Shown here: positions 27,941 to 35,343 of the stretch, in pieces
Layout of the letters: each line of letters opens with the position of its first letter
How positions within the stretch are numbered: position 1 is the stretch's first letter
Assembly: GCA_044344795.1 (NCBI GenBank)
Contig: JBIJCF010000009.1
Span: 17,253 to 81,252 of the forward strand
DNA length: 64,000 bases
Source of the DNA: GCA-2737665 sp044344795
Lineage (GTDB): Bacteria > Bacteroidota > Bacteroidia > Palsa-965
Direction: 5' to 3'
Notes under the pieces: generated by a model
The model's input: the letters and a program-made list of their open reading frames with translations, nothing else
Databases searched by the model: none
Told to the model about the DNA's origin: nothing
Program-made: the position numbers and the translations under genes

Positions 27941-28057
27941 CAAATAGATTATCCAACCGCCCGTAACGCGCTATTACCGATCATCCTCTTATCAGGCAAA
28001 CTCAGTAACTCCCGTGTTATCTTCGGTTATTATTAATAGTCAGTTAAATTAATTCCA

Positions 28058-29638
28058 ATGAAAAAAATAAGTATTGCCATTGCTGCCGCGCTTACAGTAA
28101 GTATGTCGTGGGCGCAAACAGCTCCGGAAAACTGGTTTAATCTTTCTTACAAGCAAGATAAAGTTCGCGGTGTAGGAACAGAAAAAATGTACAAAGAACT
28201 GGTTGGTTCTAAAAAGCCCGACACAATTATCGTTGCGGTAATTGACGGTGGTGTGGATTATACACACGAAGATTTAAAAGATTTAATGTGGCGCAATCCG
28301 GGCGAAATTCCAGGCAACGGAATTGACGACGACAAGAACGGATATGTTGATGATATCTACGGATGGAATTTTATCGGTGGAAAAGACGGCAAGAACGTAC
28401 ATTATGATAACCTTGAATTAGTACGTCAGTTGCGTCCTTTAGATAAGCGTTTCGCAAAGCGTGATCCCGGCTCTATCAAGGCCGATGAAAAAGCGGATTA
28501 CGATCGTTACCTGAAGTTACAGGCGGATCACGATAAAGAAGTAAAAGAGTTTCAAGGCATTAAGCGTCAACTCGATTTCTTTACGATGTATTTCAAAGAC
28601 ATCAAGGCTCAGGCTAAATCGGATACATTAACGTTCGAAGCGTTCAAAGCGTATCAACCAACGCCGCAATTCGCGAAAGCACACAAAGTGATGAAGTTGA
28701 CTGTGCGCAAAGCTGAAGATTTGTCGAAGTTGCAGAAGGACATCAATGATGGTAAGAAGCAAATTGATGCGCGTCTGAATTATCATTTGAATTTAGAATT
28801 TGACCCACGTGGTATTGTTGGCGATAACTACGATGATCAAAATGAACGTTATTATGGTAACCCGGATATCAAAGGTCCTGACGCAGGTCACGGCACTCAC
28901 GTGGCAGGTATTATTGCAGCAAACCGTTTCAATAACGTGGGAATTTGGGGTGTAGCGAATGCCGTTAAAATCATGGGTGTTCGTTGTGTGCCGGATGGCG
29001 ATGAGCGCGATAAAGACGTTGCAAATAGTATTCGTTACGCGGTAGACAATGGTGCTAAAATCATCAACATGTCTTTCGGGAAATCATACGGTCACAACAA
29101 AGGTGTTGTTGATGAAGCGGTGCGTTATGCAGAAAGCAAAGGAGTTTTGTTAATTCACGCTGCAGGAAACGACAGCAAGAACAACGACAAAACGGATAAC
29201 TTCCCGAACGATATGTACACAGGTGGTGGCGAAGCAAATAACTGGATGGAGATTGGTGCGTTGTCGTGGAAGCCGAGTAAAAAGTCGGCTGCGCCATTCA
29301 CCAATTACGGTCAGGTTAATGTTGACGTATTTGCTCCGGGTGTAGATATCATGTCTTGCGAAGACAACGGCGGTTATGTTAAGCATAGCGGAACATCAAT
29401 GGCGGCACCGGTTTGTGCAGGTGTTGCTGCAGTAATTTGGTCGTATCATCCAACATTAACGGCTGTTCAGGTGAAGCAAATTATCGAATCATCTTCGGAT
29501 AAATCTTTGAAGAAAAAGAAAGTGATTATTCCGGGCGAGAAGAAGAAGAAAGTGAAGTTTGGGACATTAAGCAAAACAGGTGGAGTAGTAGATCTTTACG
29601 CTGCATTCCAAATGGCAGGTACAATGACAGGCAAATAA
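28058..29638 (+). CDS. Secreted S8-family (subtilisin-like) serine peptidase
   Basis: 526 aa. A signal peptide (MKKISIAIAAALTVSMSWAQ) precedes the catalytic domain. The triad is Asp63 in VIDGGVDYTHEDL, His278 in GHGTHVAGI and Ser447 in GTSMAAPV, with the oxyanion Asn in HAAGNDS. The Asp-His spacing is about 215 residues instead of about 30-40; the extra Lys/Asp-rich helical insert (about 105-255) could be an internal regulator or a docking domain. No C-terminal T9SS sorting domain is present, so export beyond the periplasm is unclear. A bidirectional terminator follows. Confidence 0.92.
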   Translation: MKKISIAIAAALTVSMSWAQTAPENWFNLSYKQDKVRGVGTEKMYKELVGSKKPDTIIVAVIDGGVDYTHEDLKDLMWRNPGEIPGNGIDDDKNGYVDDIYGWNFIGGKDGKNVHYDNLELVRQLRPLDKRFAKRDPGSIKADEKADYDRYLKLQADHDKEVKEFQGIKRQLDFFTMYFKDIKAQAKSDTLTFEAFKAYQPTPQFAKAHKVMKLTVRKAEDLSKLQKDINDGKKQIDARLNYHLNLEFDPRGIVGDNYDDQNERYYGNPDIKGPDAGHGTHVAGIIAANRFNNVGIWGVANAVKIMGVRCVPDGDERDKDVANSIRYAVDNGAKIINMSFGKSYGHNKGVVDEAVRYAESKGVLLIHAAGNDSKNNDKTDNFPNDMYTGGGEANNWMEIGALSWKPSKKSAAPFTNYGQVNVDVFAPGVDIMSCEDNGGYVKHSGTSMAAPVCAGVAAVIWSYHPTLTAVQVKQIIESSSDKSLKKKKVIIPGEKKKKVKFGTLSKTGGVVDLYAAFQMAGTMTGK

Positions 29639-29655
29639 TTGTTATGCCAATGAAA

Positions 29656-29688
29656 TAAAAAAGGAGATCAATTTGATCTCCTTTTTTT
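29656..29688. terminator. Bidirectional terminator between subtilase and hddC
   Basis: An 8-bp stem GGAGATCA/TGATCTCC with a 3-nt loop, flanked by seven A on the left and seven T on the right, serves both convergent genes. The stop codon of hddC lies within or directly after it. Confidence 0.9.
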
Positions 29689-30397
29689 ATGAATATCGCT
29701 CAAGGAATTCTTCTTGTGCTCTGAAATAATCTTCGGGTAAACCGATGTCCACAAAATAGCCTTCCGTGCGGTAGCCTTGAAATTGCAGGCGTTGCGCGTA
29801 ACGTCCGAAGAAATCATATTCAATAGAAAATGCAACATCTTGAGGGGTGTGTTGCATGAAACTTTTCTTACGGATAATGTAGAGGCCTGCATTAATAAGC
29901 TGTTTGCCCGAATGCTCTTCTGACTTTTCACGAAACGCCTTAACTCGCTTACCGTATAATTCAATGGTTCCGTAACGCGCACCGTCTTCAACATCGCGCA
30001 ATGCCATACTAACATCCGCCGAACTTTCAAGATGGAATTCATAAAATGGGCGTAACGGAAAATCAAACCAGGAATCGCCGTTAAGCACCAAAACATGCGC
30101 GCTGCCGCATTCCTGCAATGCCAAACGTATTCCGCCTCCGGTTCCTAATGGTGTTGTCTCTACAGCGTAGATAATTTCCATTCCTGCATAAGTGTTCCCG
30201 AAGTGCAGAATGATTTGTTCCGATAAATATCCGACAGATAACACGACACGAGAAATTCCCGATTGCGCTAATCGTGTTAATACGTAATGCAGAAAAGGTT
30301 TTCCGGCAACAGGCGCCATGGGCTTGGGTACATCACTCACAACAGTTTTTAGTCGTGTGCCGAAACCGCCGGCCAATACAACGGCTTCGTTGATCAT
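29687..30397 (-). CDS. hddC: D-glycero-alpha-D-manno-heptose 1-phosphate guanylyltransferase
   Basis: 236 aa nucleotidyltransferase. The N-terminal LAGGFGTRLK (residues about 8-17) is the nucleotide-binding loop, DVPKPMAPVAGKPFL and NGDSWFD follow, and the C-terminal GYFVDIGLPEDY matches sugar-phosphate guanylyltransferases. With GmhA and HddA directly upstream it should activate heptose 1-phosphate with GTP to GDP-heptose. The start overlaps the gmhA stop by 4 nt (ATGA), indicating translational coupling. Confidence 0.88.
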   Translation of the reverse strand: MINEAVVLAGGFGTRLKTVVSDVPKPMAPVAGKPFLHYVLTRLAQSGISRVVLSVGYLSEQIILHFGNTYAGMEIIYAVETTPLGTGGGIRLALQECGSAHVLVLNGDSWFDFPLRPFYEFHLESSADVSMALRDVEDGARYGTIELYGKRVKAFREKSEEHSGKQLINAGLYIIRKKSFMQHTPQDVAFSIEYDFFGRYAQRLQFQGYRTEGYFVDIGLPEDYFRAQEEFLERYS

Positions 30398-30978
30398 TTC
30401 GGAAATAATGTGGTTTCAACAATTTCACACACGGTGTGCCCCAGCAACATGTGACATTCCTGTATTCGTGGTGTATCGCGTGAAGGAATATCAATTAATA
30501 AATCACAATGGGCTTTCATTTTACCACCGCCTTCACCTGTAAATCCAACGGTTGTAATGCCCATTTCCTGAGCTTTAATTAATGCATTAACAACGTTTCC
30601 CGAATTACCGCTTGTAGATAGCCCGATCAGTACATCGCCTTTCTTACCGATGCCACTGATCAAACGACTGTAGATCAAATCATACGCGTAATCATTCGCT
30701 ACAGCAGTGATATACGACGTGTTCACGTGTAACGCTTCCGAAGATAATGCAGGACGATCGTAGTAAAATCGTCCGGTAAGTTCAGCAGCTAAATGTTGCG
30801 CATCTGCAGCACTGCCGCCGTTCCCGGCCCAAAGAACCTTGCCGCCGTTTTTGTAACAAGCAACTATTATTTCGGCAATTTTATTCGTTGTATTTAACAG
30901 TGCCGTATTTTCCAGTAATGATTGCTTCAGCTGAATAGAGCTTGTAATGCGCTCCTTAATCAATGATTGATTGTCCAT
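30394..30978 (-). CDS. gmhA: Sedoheptulose 7-phosphate isomerase
   Basis: 194 aa SIS-domain protein. It converts sedoheptulose 7-phosphate to D-glycero-D-manno-heptose 7-phosphate, the first step of heptose activation. The phosphosugar-binding loop is WAGNGGSAADAQHLAAELTGRF (residues about 50-71), STSGNSGNV follows, and the C-terminal CHMLLGHTVCEIVE carries zinc-ligand His residues. It overlaps hddA upstream by 19 nt and hddC by 4 nt. Confidence 0.92.
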   Translation of the reverse strand: MDNQSLIKERITSSIQLKQSLLENTALLNTTNKIAEIIVACYKNGGKVLWAGNGGSAADAQHLAAELTGRFYYDRPALSSEALHVNTSYITAVANDYAYDLIYSRLISGIGKKGDVLIGLSTSGNSGNVVNALIKAQEMGITTVGFTGEGGGKMKAHCDLLIDIPSRDTPRIQECHMLLGHTVCEIVETTLFPK

Positions 30979-31991
30979 GTCGTTAAACCTTGAGAGGTAA
31001 AGGTAAATGATTTGGTACTTCCGCCGAATGCTCGCAACGTTTCATCTACTTTGAGTTTCGTGGTGCCAGGGCAATAGAAAAACATAAATCCGCCACCGCC
31101 TGCACCGGAAATTTTTCCTCCTGTTGCACCGGCTTGTAATGCAGCTTCATAAATATTATCCAACTGATCATTACTAATCGCGCTGGCCATTTTTTTCTTG
31201 TTTAACCAACCCAAATTAAGGATTGTGCCAATCTCATCCACATTACCGCGCAACAAACATTCTTTCATCAACTGGGCTTGTTCCTTAAGCTTGTGCATCG
31301 CTTCAATGGCCTCCATGTTGTTCTTCTTCACGTTCTCAACCTGATGGGTAATAATCTGGGCAGAATCACGACGTGTCTCTGTGAAGTACAGCAGCAAGTT
31401 CATCTCTAGTTCATTCAAGACATCTTGCTTAATGCTCAGCGGATTCACAATCACTTTATCATTTCCGAAAAACTCTAAATAATTTACACCGCCAAAAGTC
31501 GCCGCATACTGATCTTGTTTTCCGCCCGCCATTTTCATTTCAATACGCTCTATTTCAAACGCCATATGTGCAATGTCGTATTGTCCTAATGGTAATTGAA
31601 GCCACTCTTTGAATGCACCAAGAATAGCTACCATCAATGTTGAGGAAGTGCCTAATCCGGATCCTTGCGGAGCTTCAATCCATGTCGTTAATCGAAAAGA
31701 TAAATGTTGCTTTGTGAATTCTCGCACAATGCGATTATAAACGCCGGCTTGTAATTCGTAATCGCGGTTATCAAATGGAATGTAATCGTTGGCGTTAAAG
31801 GTGTAACGCTTACCCGAACTTCCGGTTACAAATTCAATTTTACCGTCGTTCGTTGGCTCTAATATTGCATACGCATAGCTGCTGATGGTTGCATTAAGAA
31901 TTGCGCCTCCGTGTAAATCGGAATAAGGAGAAACATCGGTGCCACCGCCGGCTAAACCTAAACGTAGTGGAGCTTTACTTTTTATTATCAT
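30960..31991 (-). CDS. hddA: D-glycero-alpha-D-manno-heptose 7-phosphate kinase (GHMP family)
   Basis: 343 aa GHMP kinase. APLRLGLAGGGTDV at the N-terminus is the substrate site of HddA-type kinases, PQGSGLGTSSTLMVA is the ATP loop and KISGAGGGGFMFF is the third GHMP motif. It phosphorylates heptose 7-phosphate at C1. I chose ATG 31991, one base after the glycosyltransferase stop, so MIIKSKAPLRLG aligns with the family start; a start at 32027 would overlap the upstream gene by 35 nt. Confidence 0.88.
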   Translation of the reverse strand: MIIKSKAPLRLGLAGGGTDVSPYSDLHGGAILNATISSYAYAILEPTNDGKIEFVTGSSGKRYTFNANDYIPFDNRDYELQAGVYNRIVREFTKQHLSFRLTTWIEAPQGSGLGTSSTLMVAILGAFKEWLQLPLGQYDIAHMAFEIERIEMKMAGGKQDQYAATFGGVNYLEFFGNDKVIVNPLSIKQDVLNELEMNLLLYFTETRRDSAQIITHQVENVKKNNMEAIEAMHKLKEQAQLMKECLLRGNVDEIGTILNLGWLNKKKMASAISNDQLDNIYEAALQAGATGGKISGAGGGGFMFFYCPGTTKLKVDETLRAFGGSTKSFTFTSQGLTTWTINH

Positions 31992-31992
31992 G

Positions 31993-33153
31993 TTAACTAT
32001 GTAACGTACGTTGGTATAAAGTTTCAAATGCAGCGGTCATAACTTCCCAGCTGTATTTCGATTTTTCCTTAATGGTTGCGGCTTGAAAACTATTAAATCG
32101 TTGCTGCTCGTAAAAGTCAACAATGGCGTCGGCAATTTCTTGTGCTGTTGGAGGCACAACATAACCCGATTTACCGTGTTCAATGATTTCTCCTAAGCCT
32201 CCAACATTGGTTACCAGCGAAGGTCGGTCAAATTGCAGAGCGATTTTCGTTACACCGCTTTGTGTTGCGGTATGATACGTTTGCGTAACAAGATCGCATG
32301 CACTGAAATACCATTGCACATCCTGATTGGGAATGAAATGAGTATGCAACAACACAGCACTTTGTAAATTGTGGCGTTGAATGATCTCATCGTAATACGC
32401 GCGGTCTTCATAAAATTCTCCGGCTACAATCAATTGAATCTTCAACGCTCTGATACGGGCATCAGCCATAGATTCCAGAAGCAAATCCAATCCTTTGTAG
32501 CGACGAATCAAACCGAAAAACAATAAATATTTTCCGTTTTCATCAAGCTGCAAATGCTGTCGCGCTGAAGCTCGCGTTGAAGGCTCTCCAAACGAAGTGT
32601 ACAAAGGATGTTCAGAAAAAACCACGTTATCACTTGTTGTGAATTGCTTCAAATCGCTCAACACCTTTTGCGACATGGTTAAATAACCATGACAGCTTTT
32701 CAGGAAATAGGATGAAAATGTTTTGTCTCCGGGACGCTTTTCATGAGGAATCGCGTTATCGACCAAAGAAAGCACTTTGGTGTGTTTGTTTTTCGCCGCA
32801 ATACGCGCAATCGTTCCTAAAGCGGGGCCCATAAACGGCAACCAATAGCGGATAATAAGATAATCAGGGCGCTCCTTGCGAATAATTCTCCCGACTTTAA
32901 TCCAATTCAATGGGTTCACCGAATTAATAAGCGATCGAATAGTAATTCCCTCCGGCCGCGGACCATCATCGTATTGGGTTGTGCCGGGAAATAAAAACCC
33001 GGGATATTGCAGTGAAAAAGAGATGATTTCGGCTTCGTGACCATCTTTCAGCAAAGCTCGACACAACAATTCGTCGAATGTCGCCAAGCCACCACGCAAT
33101 GGCCAAGCCGGCCCGATCACATACACTTTTCTTTTTGTGGTATTTTTCGCCAT
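31993..33153 (-). CDS. GT4-family glycosyltransferase
   Basis: 386 aa with two Rossmann lobes of the GT-B fold. The N-terminal IGPAWPLRGGLATF is the acceptor-side Gly-rich loop, LLFFGLIRRYKGLDLLLES opens the C-terminal nucleotide-sugar domain, and VTNVGGLGEIIEHGKSGYVV is the E-x7-E-type signature. It is first gene of the heptose operon, so it may transfer heptose to lipopolysaccharide or another surface glycan; donor and acceptor are inferred from context only. I chose ATG 33153, which removes 28 residues with no domain match. Confidence 0.85.
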   Translation of the reverse strand: MAKNTTKRKVYVIGPAWPLRGGLATFDELLCRALLKDGHEAEIISFSLQYPGFLFPGTTQYDDGPRPEGITIRSLINSVNPLNWIKVGRIIRKERPDYLIIRYWLPFMGPALGTIARIAAKNKHTKVLSLVDNAIPHEKRPGDKTFSSYFLKSCHGYLTMSQKVLSDLKQFTTSDNVVFSEHPLYTSFGEPSTRASARQHLQLDENGKYLLFFGLIRRYKGLDLLLESMADARIRALKIQLIVAGEFYEDRAYYDEIIQRHNLQSAVLLHTHFIPNQDVQWYFSACDLVTQTYHTATQSGVTKIALQFDRPSLVTNVGGLGEIIEHGKSGYVVPPTAQEIADAIVDFYEQQRFNSFQAATIKEKSKYSWEVMTAAFETLYQRTLHS

Positions 33154-33241
33154 GCGATGCGAAGGTAATACGGTTTTTACCCTCAAAAGGCAGTTTTGAT
33201 TTCCATTACAGCCTTCGGAGTGAATATTTTTTTTCAAATAG

Positions 33242-33272
33242 TTGATCTCCGAATGATATTTTTTTAAATTTG
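33242..33272 (+). promoter_or_regulatory. rpsU promoter TTG-N20-TAAATTTG
   Basis: TTG at 33242-33244, 20-nt spacer, TAAATTTG at 33265-33272; predicted start of transcription about 33277, leaving a leader of about 30 nt before rpsU. Confidence 0.7.
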
Positions 33273-33306
33273 CACCCCTAAATAAAACAAATACAGGAAG
33301 TTCAAC

Positions 33307-33501
33307 ATGATTATTGTAGCTGTAAAAGAAGGCGAGTCACTAGAAAAGGCGCTTAAGAAGTTTAAGAAGAAATTCGAAAAAACCGGCGTGGTTCGCGAAT
33401 TGCGCGACCGTCAGAAATTCACTAAGCCGTCTATCCGTCGTCGCGAAACTAAGCTGAAAGCAATTTACAAGCAGCAGATGTATCGCACCGACGAGGCATA
33501 A
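33307..33501 (+). CDS. rpsU: 30S ribosomal protein S21
   Basis: 64 aa, fully typical S21: VKEGESLEKALKKFKKKFEK at the N-terminus, basic RRRETKLKAIY in the C-terminal half. S21 lies near the anti-Shine-Dalgarno end of 16S rRNA on the platform; in Bacteroidota it takes part in sequestering that sequence, consistent with the lack of Shine-Dalgarno sites elsewhere in this window. A long hairpin follows immediately. Confidence 0.96.
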   Translation: MIIVAVKEGESLEKALKKFKKKFEKTGVVRELRDRQKFTKPSIRRRETKLKAIYKQQMYRTDEA

Positions 33502-33520
33502 GACCTCTTAAATATTTATA

Positions 33521-33580
33521 AATACACGCGTTGTAGTGAACTTCTCTCGAAGAAGTTTCGTACAATAGCGTGTATTTATC
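33521..33580 (+). terminator. 56-nt near-perfect hairpin between rpsU and xerC
   Basis: AATACACGC (33521-33529) pairs with GCGTGTATT (33568-33576). TTGTA pairs with TACAA inside it, and CTTCT with AGAAG closes the tip. A T-rich stretch follows. It can act as an rpsU terminator or attenuator, or as an RNA-processing site, 13 nt before the TTG start of the recombinase gene. Confidence 0.75.
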
Positions 33581-33589
33581 TTTTATACC

Positions 33590-34480
33590 TTGTCGGAATC
33601 GATTACTGCATTTGTCACTTATTTGAAGACGGAAAAGCGCGCTTCCGAACACACTTGTATTTCCTATGCAACTGATCTTATTCAGTTTCGTGATTTTATC
33701 TCCACAACATATTCGTTAGAAGAGCCGGCCGATGCAGGATTCCAGATTATTCGTTCGTTCATCGCGCAGTTGATGCAGGATGGATTAACGCCGCGTTCCG
33801 TAAACAGAAAAATTACCGCGTTGCGCACGTACTTCCGTTTCCTGCAGCGTTCAGGAAGAATTAGCGTCAATCCAACCTTAAAAATTCAAGGTCCCAAAGC
33901 TTCCAAACGCCTAACCACTTTCGTGGAAGAAAAAAGCATGACGAAGCTCTTGGATGAGACTATAATTGACGAATTGGAACAAAGTGAGTACGATGCGAAG
34001 TTGGTGCAATTGATTATTGAACTATTGTACGGAACCGGAATGCGTTTGGCCGAATTAATTGGTTTGGAACTTAATGATGTGGATACGCAACGGCAGTTGC
34101 TAAAAGTAACCGGGAAGCGCAACAAACAGCGAATAATTCCTATTCCTAATGAACTGAACGATTTACTAATTGTATTTTGTAGTAATCGTCCACAAACAGA
34201 TTCGCAATCTTTACTGGTTAGTGAACACGGAAAATCGGTGACGCGAAATTTTGTTTACCGCAAAGTAAAGCAGTACCTTAGTCTTGTAACAACAATAGAT
34301 AAAAAGAGCCCTCATGTGTTGCGTCACACTTTTGCCACACACATGTTAAATAATGGAGCCGATTTAAACGCAATTAAGGAATTGTTAGGCCATGCTAATC
34401 TTTCTGCGACACAAGTATACACGCACAATACAGTAGAGAAATTAAAACATATTTATTCAAAAGCCCATCCCAGGGCATAA
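33590..34480 (+). CDS. xerC: Tyrosine recombinase, XerC/XerD type
   Basis: 296 aa, the normal Xer length. An N-terminal SAM-like core-binding domain (about 1-90) is followed by the catalytic domain with Arg in YGTGMRLAELIGL, HVLRHTFATHML (His and Arg) and LLGHANLSATQVYTH (His and the nucleophilic Tyr). Xer recombinases resolve chromosome dimers. The name XerC rather than XerD is by context (rpsU-xer-hpf) and not certain. The start codon is TTG at 33590. It is housekeeping and is not evidence for an integron integrase, since no extra integron-specific helix insert is seen. Confidence 0.88.
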   Translation: MSESITAFVTYLKTEKRASEHTCISYATDLIQFRDFISTTYSLEEPADAGFQIIRSFIAQLMQDGLTPRSVNRKITALRTYFRFLQRSGRISVNPTLKIQGPKASKRLTTFVEEKSMTKLLDETIIDELEQSEYDAKLVQLIIELLYGTGMRLAELIGLELNDVDTQRQLLKVTGKRNKQRIIPIPNELNDLLIVFCSNRPQTDSQSLLVSEHGKSVTRNFVYRKVKQYLSLVTTIDKKSPHVLRHTFATHMLNNGADLNAIKELLGHANLSATQVYTHNTVEKLKHIYSKAHPRA

Positions 34481-34488
34481 CTAAAAAA

Positions 34489-34496
34489 GAGGAGGA
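34489..34496 (+). promoter_or_regulatory. Shine-Dalgarno-like GAGGAGGA before hpf
   Basis: GAGGAGGA ends 3 nt before the hpf ATG. Purine-rich SD sites of this strength are not seen at other starts in the window, so it stands out. Confidence 0.5.
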
Positions 34497-34499
34497 CGT

Positions 34500-34799
34500 A
34501 TGGACATTCAGATTCAATCCATTCATTTCAAAGCTGATCAAAAGCTGATCACGTTTACGGAAGAAAAACTCGGGAAACTGAAGCAATATTACGATGGAAT
34601 ATTGGCGGCAGAAGTATTTTTGCGTCTCGATAAATCGGATGATACTACCAATAAGCTGGTCGAAATTAAATTGATGGTTCCGGGTCCGGAATTATATGTG
34701 GAAAAGCAGTGTAAATCCTTTGAGGAAGCCGTTGATTTATGTTGTGAAGCGCTTACGAAACAAGTTAAAAAGTACAAGGAAAAGAAAATCGGGATATAG
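34500..34799 (+). CDS. hpf: Ribosome hibernation-promoting factor (HPF/RaiA family)
   Basis: 99 aa short-form HPF. The beta-alpha-beta-beta-beta-alpha fold starts MDIQIQSIHFKADQKLITF and ends with the basic helix TKQVKKYKEKKIGI. HPF occupies the A/P sites and tRNA channel of idle ribosomes. The long-form C-terminal dimerisation domain is missing, as in many Bacteroidota. It is 19 nt after the recombinase gene and has its own terminator. Confidence 0.92.
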   Translation: MDIQIQSIHFKADQKLITFTEEKLGKLKQYYDGILAAEVFLRLDKSDDTTNKLVEIKLMVPGPELYVEKQCKSFEEAVDLCCEALTKQVKKYKEKKIGI

Positions 34800-34822
34800 C
34801 TACGTAGATCCTAATGATGGAT

Positions 34823-34848
34823 AGCCCGGAAGTGTCCGGGCTTTTTTT
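34823..34848 (+). terminator. Intrinsic terminator of hpf
   Basis: 8-bp stem AGCCCGGA/TCCGGGCT, 4-nt loop, followed by seven T. Confidence 0.9.
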
Positions 34849-34889
34849 CACCCGTAGGCGGAAAATATTATAAAAAAAATTCTGTGCGC

Positions 34890-34919
34890 TTGTTGCATTT
34901 GAAAAGTTTTATACATTTG
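34890..34919 (+). promoter_or_regulatory. Promoter of the tRNA-tuf operon, TTG-N19-TACATTTG
   Basis: TTG at 34890-34892, 19-nt spacer, TACATTTG at 34912-34919. Transcription probably starts near 34924, about 105 nt before the first tRNA. It is the only good promoter seen between hpf and tuf. Confidence 0.7.
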
Positions 34920-34981
34920 CAGTCCCGTTTTGGGGGGTATCCCCTTAAAAATAAGGGAAAAGTTCTTTGAAGTCGGGACTG
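34920..34981 (+). promoter_or_regulatory. Structured leader with boxA-like AGTTCTTTGAAG
   Basis: CAGTCCCG (34920-34927) pairs with CGGGACTG (34974-34981), closing a leader domain. AGTTCTTTGAAG (34961-34972) resembles the boxA antitermination site of stable-RNA leaders (core CTTT). NusG and NusB-type antitermination would suit an operon that transcribes several tRNAs before protein genes. The match is by eye. Confidence 0.4.
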
Positions 34982-35029
34982 ATAGCGGTAAAACGTATCG
35001 ATTAACCGAAGCAAGGTTTAGGAATTAAG

Positions 35030-35102
35030 GCCGGTGTAGCTCAGCTGGTAGAGCAGCTGACTTGTAATCAGCAGGTCGGGGGTTCGAGTCCCTTCGCCGG
35101 CT
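35030..35102 (+). tRNA. tRNA-Thr (TGT)
   Basis: 73 nt cloverleaf. The acceptor GCCGGTG pairs with CGCCGGC (one wobble); the anticodon arm has loop CTTGTAA with TGT at 35063-35065; the T-loop is TTCGAGT. Discriminator T; CCA is not encoded. First of four tRNAs before tuf, equivalent in position to E. coli thrU. Confidence 0.97.
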
Positions 35103-35138
35103 CATCGCACTAACCTTGCGAAGTATCGATACGATATA

Positions 35139-35221
35139 GGGGAGATACTCAAGCGGCCAACGAGGACAGACTGTAAATCTGTTGACTTATGTCTTCACAG
35201 GTTCGAATCCTGTTCTCCCCA
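35139..35221 (+). tRNA. tRNA-Tyr (GTA)
   Basis: 83 nt type-II tRNA with a long variable arm. The acceptor GGGGAGA pairs with TCTCCCC; anticodon loop CTGTAAA, GTA at 35173-35175; T-loop TTCGAAT; discriminator A. Equivalent in position to E. coli tyrU. Confidence 0.97.
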
Positions 35222-35264
35222 CTTACGCTTCTTGGGTCGCTTCAATAGGAGAGACGTTATCAGT

Positions 35265-35343
35265 GCGGAAGTCTTTATCCGTTTAAACGGATAGTATTCT
35301 GAACAGTAAAATCAGAATTGATTTTACTGTTTCAAATGCAAAA
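35265..35343 (+). repeat. Diverged unit 0 of the tRNA-Gly-like array
   Basis: 79 nt. Starts GCGGAAGT and ends TGCAAAA like the four regular units but differs inside. It keeps their two-hairpin layout: perfect palindrome ATCCGTTTAAACGGAT (35277-35292), then a 13-bp perfect stem with a GAAT loop (35302-35331). In the regular units the first hairpin is TCCCCAATTAATTGGGGA and the second pairs ATCAGCC with GGTTGGT. Different stem sequences in the same layout suggest that the structure is what is kept. Confidence 0.55.

Noticed and set aside
33590..34480. Xer recombinase as the integrase of the cassette island
   Set aside because: Standard Xer length and housekeeping position 22 kb away; no integron-specific insert seen.
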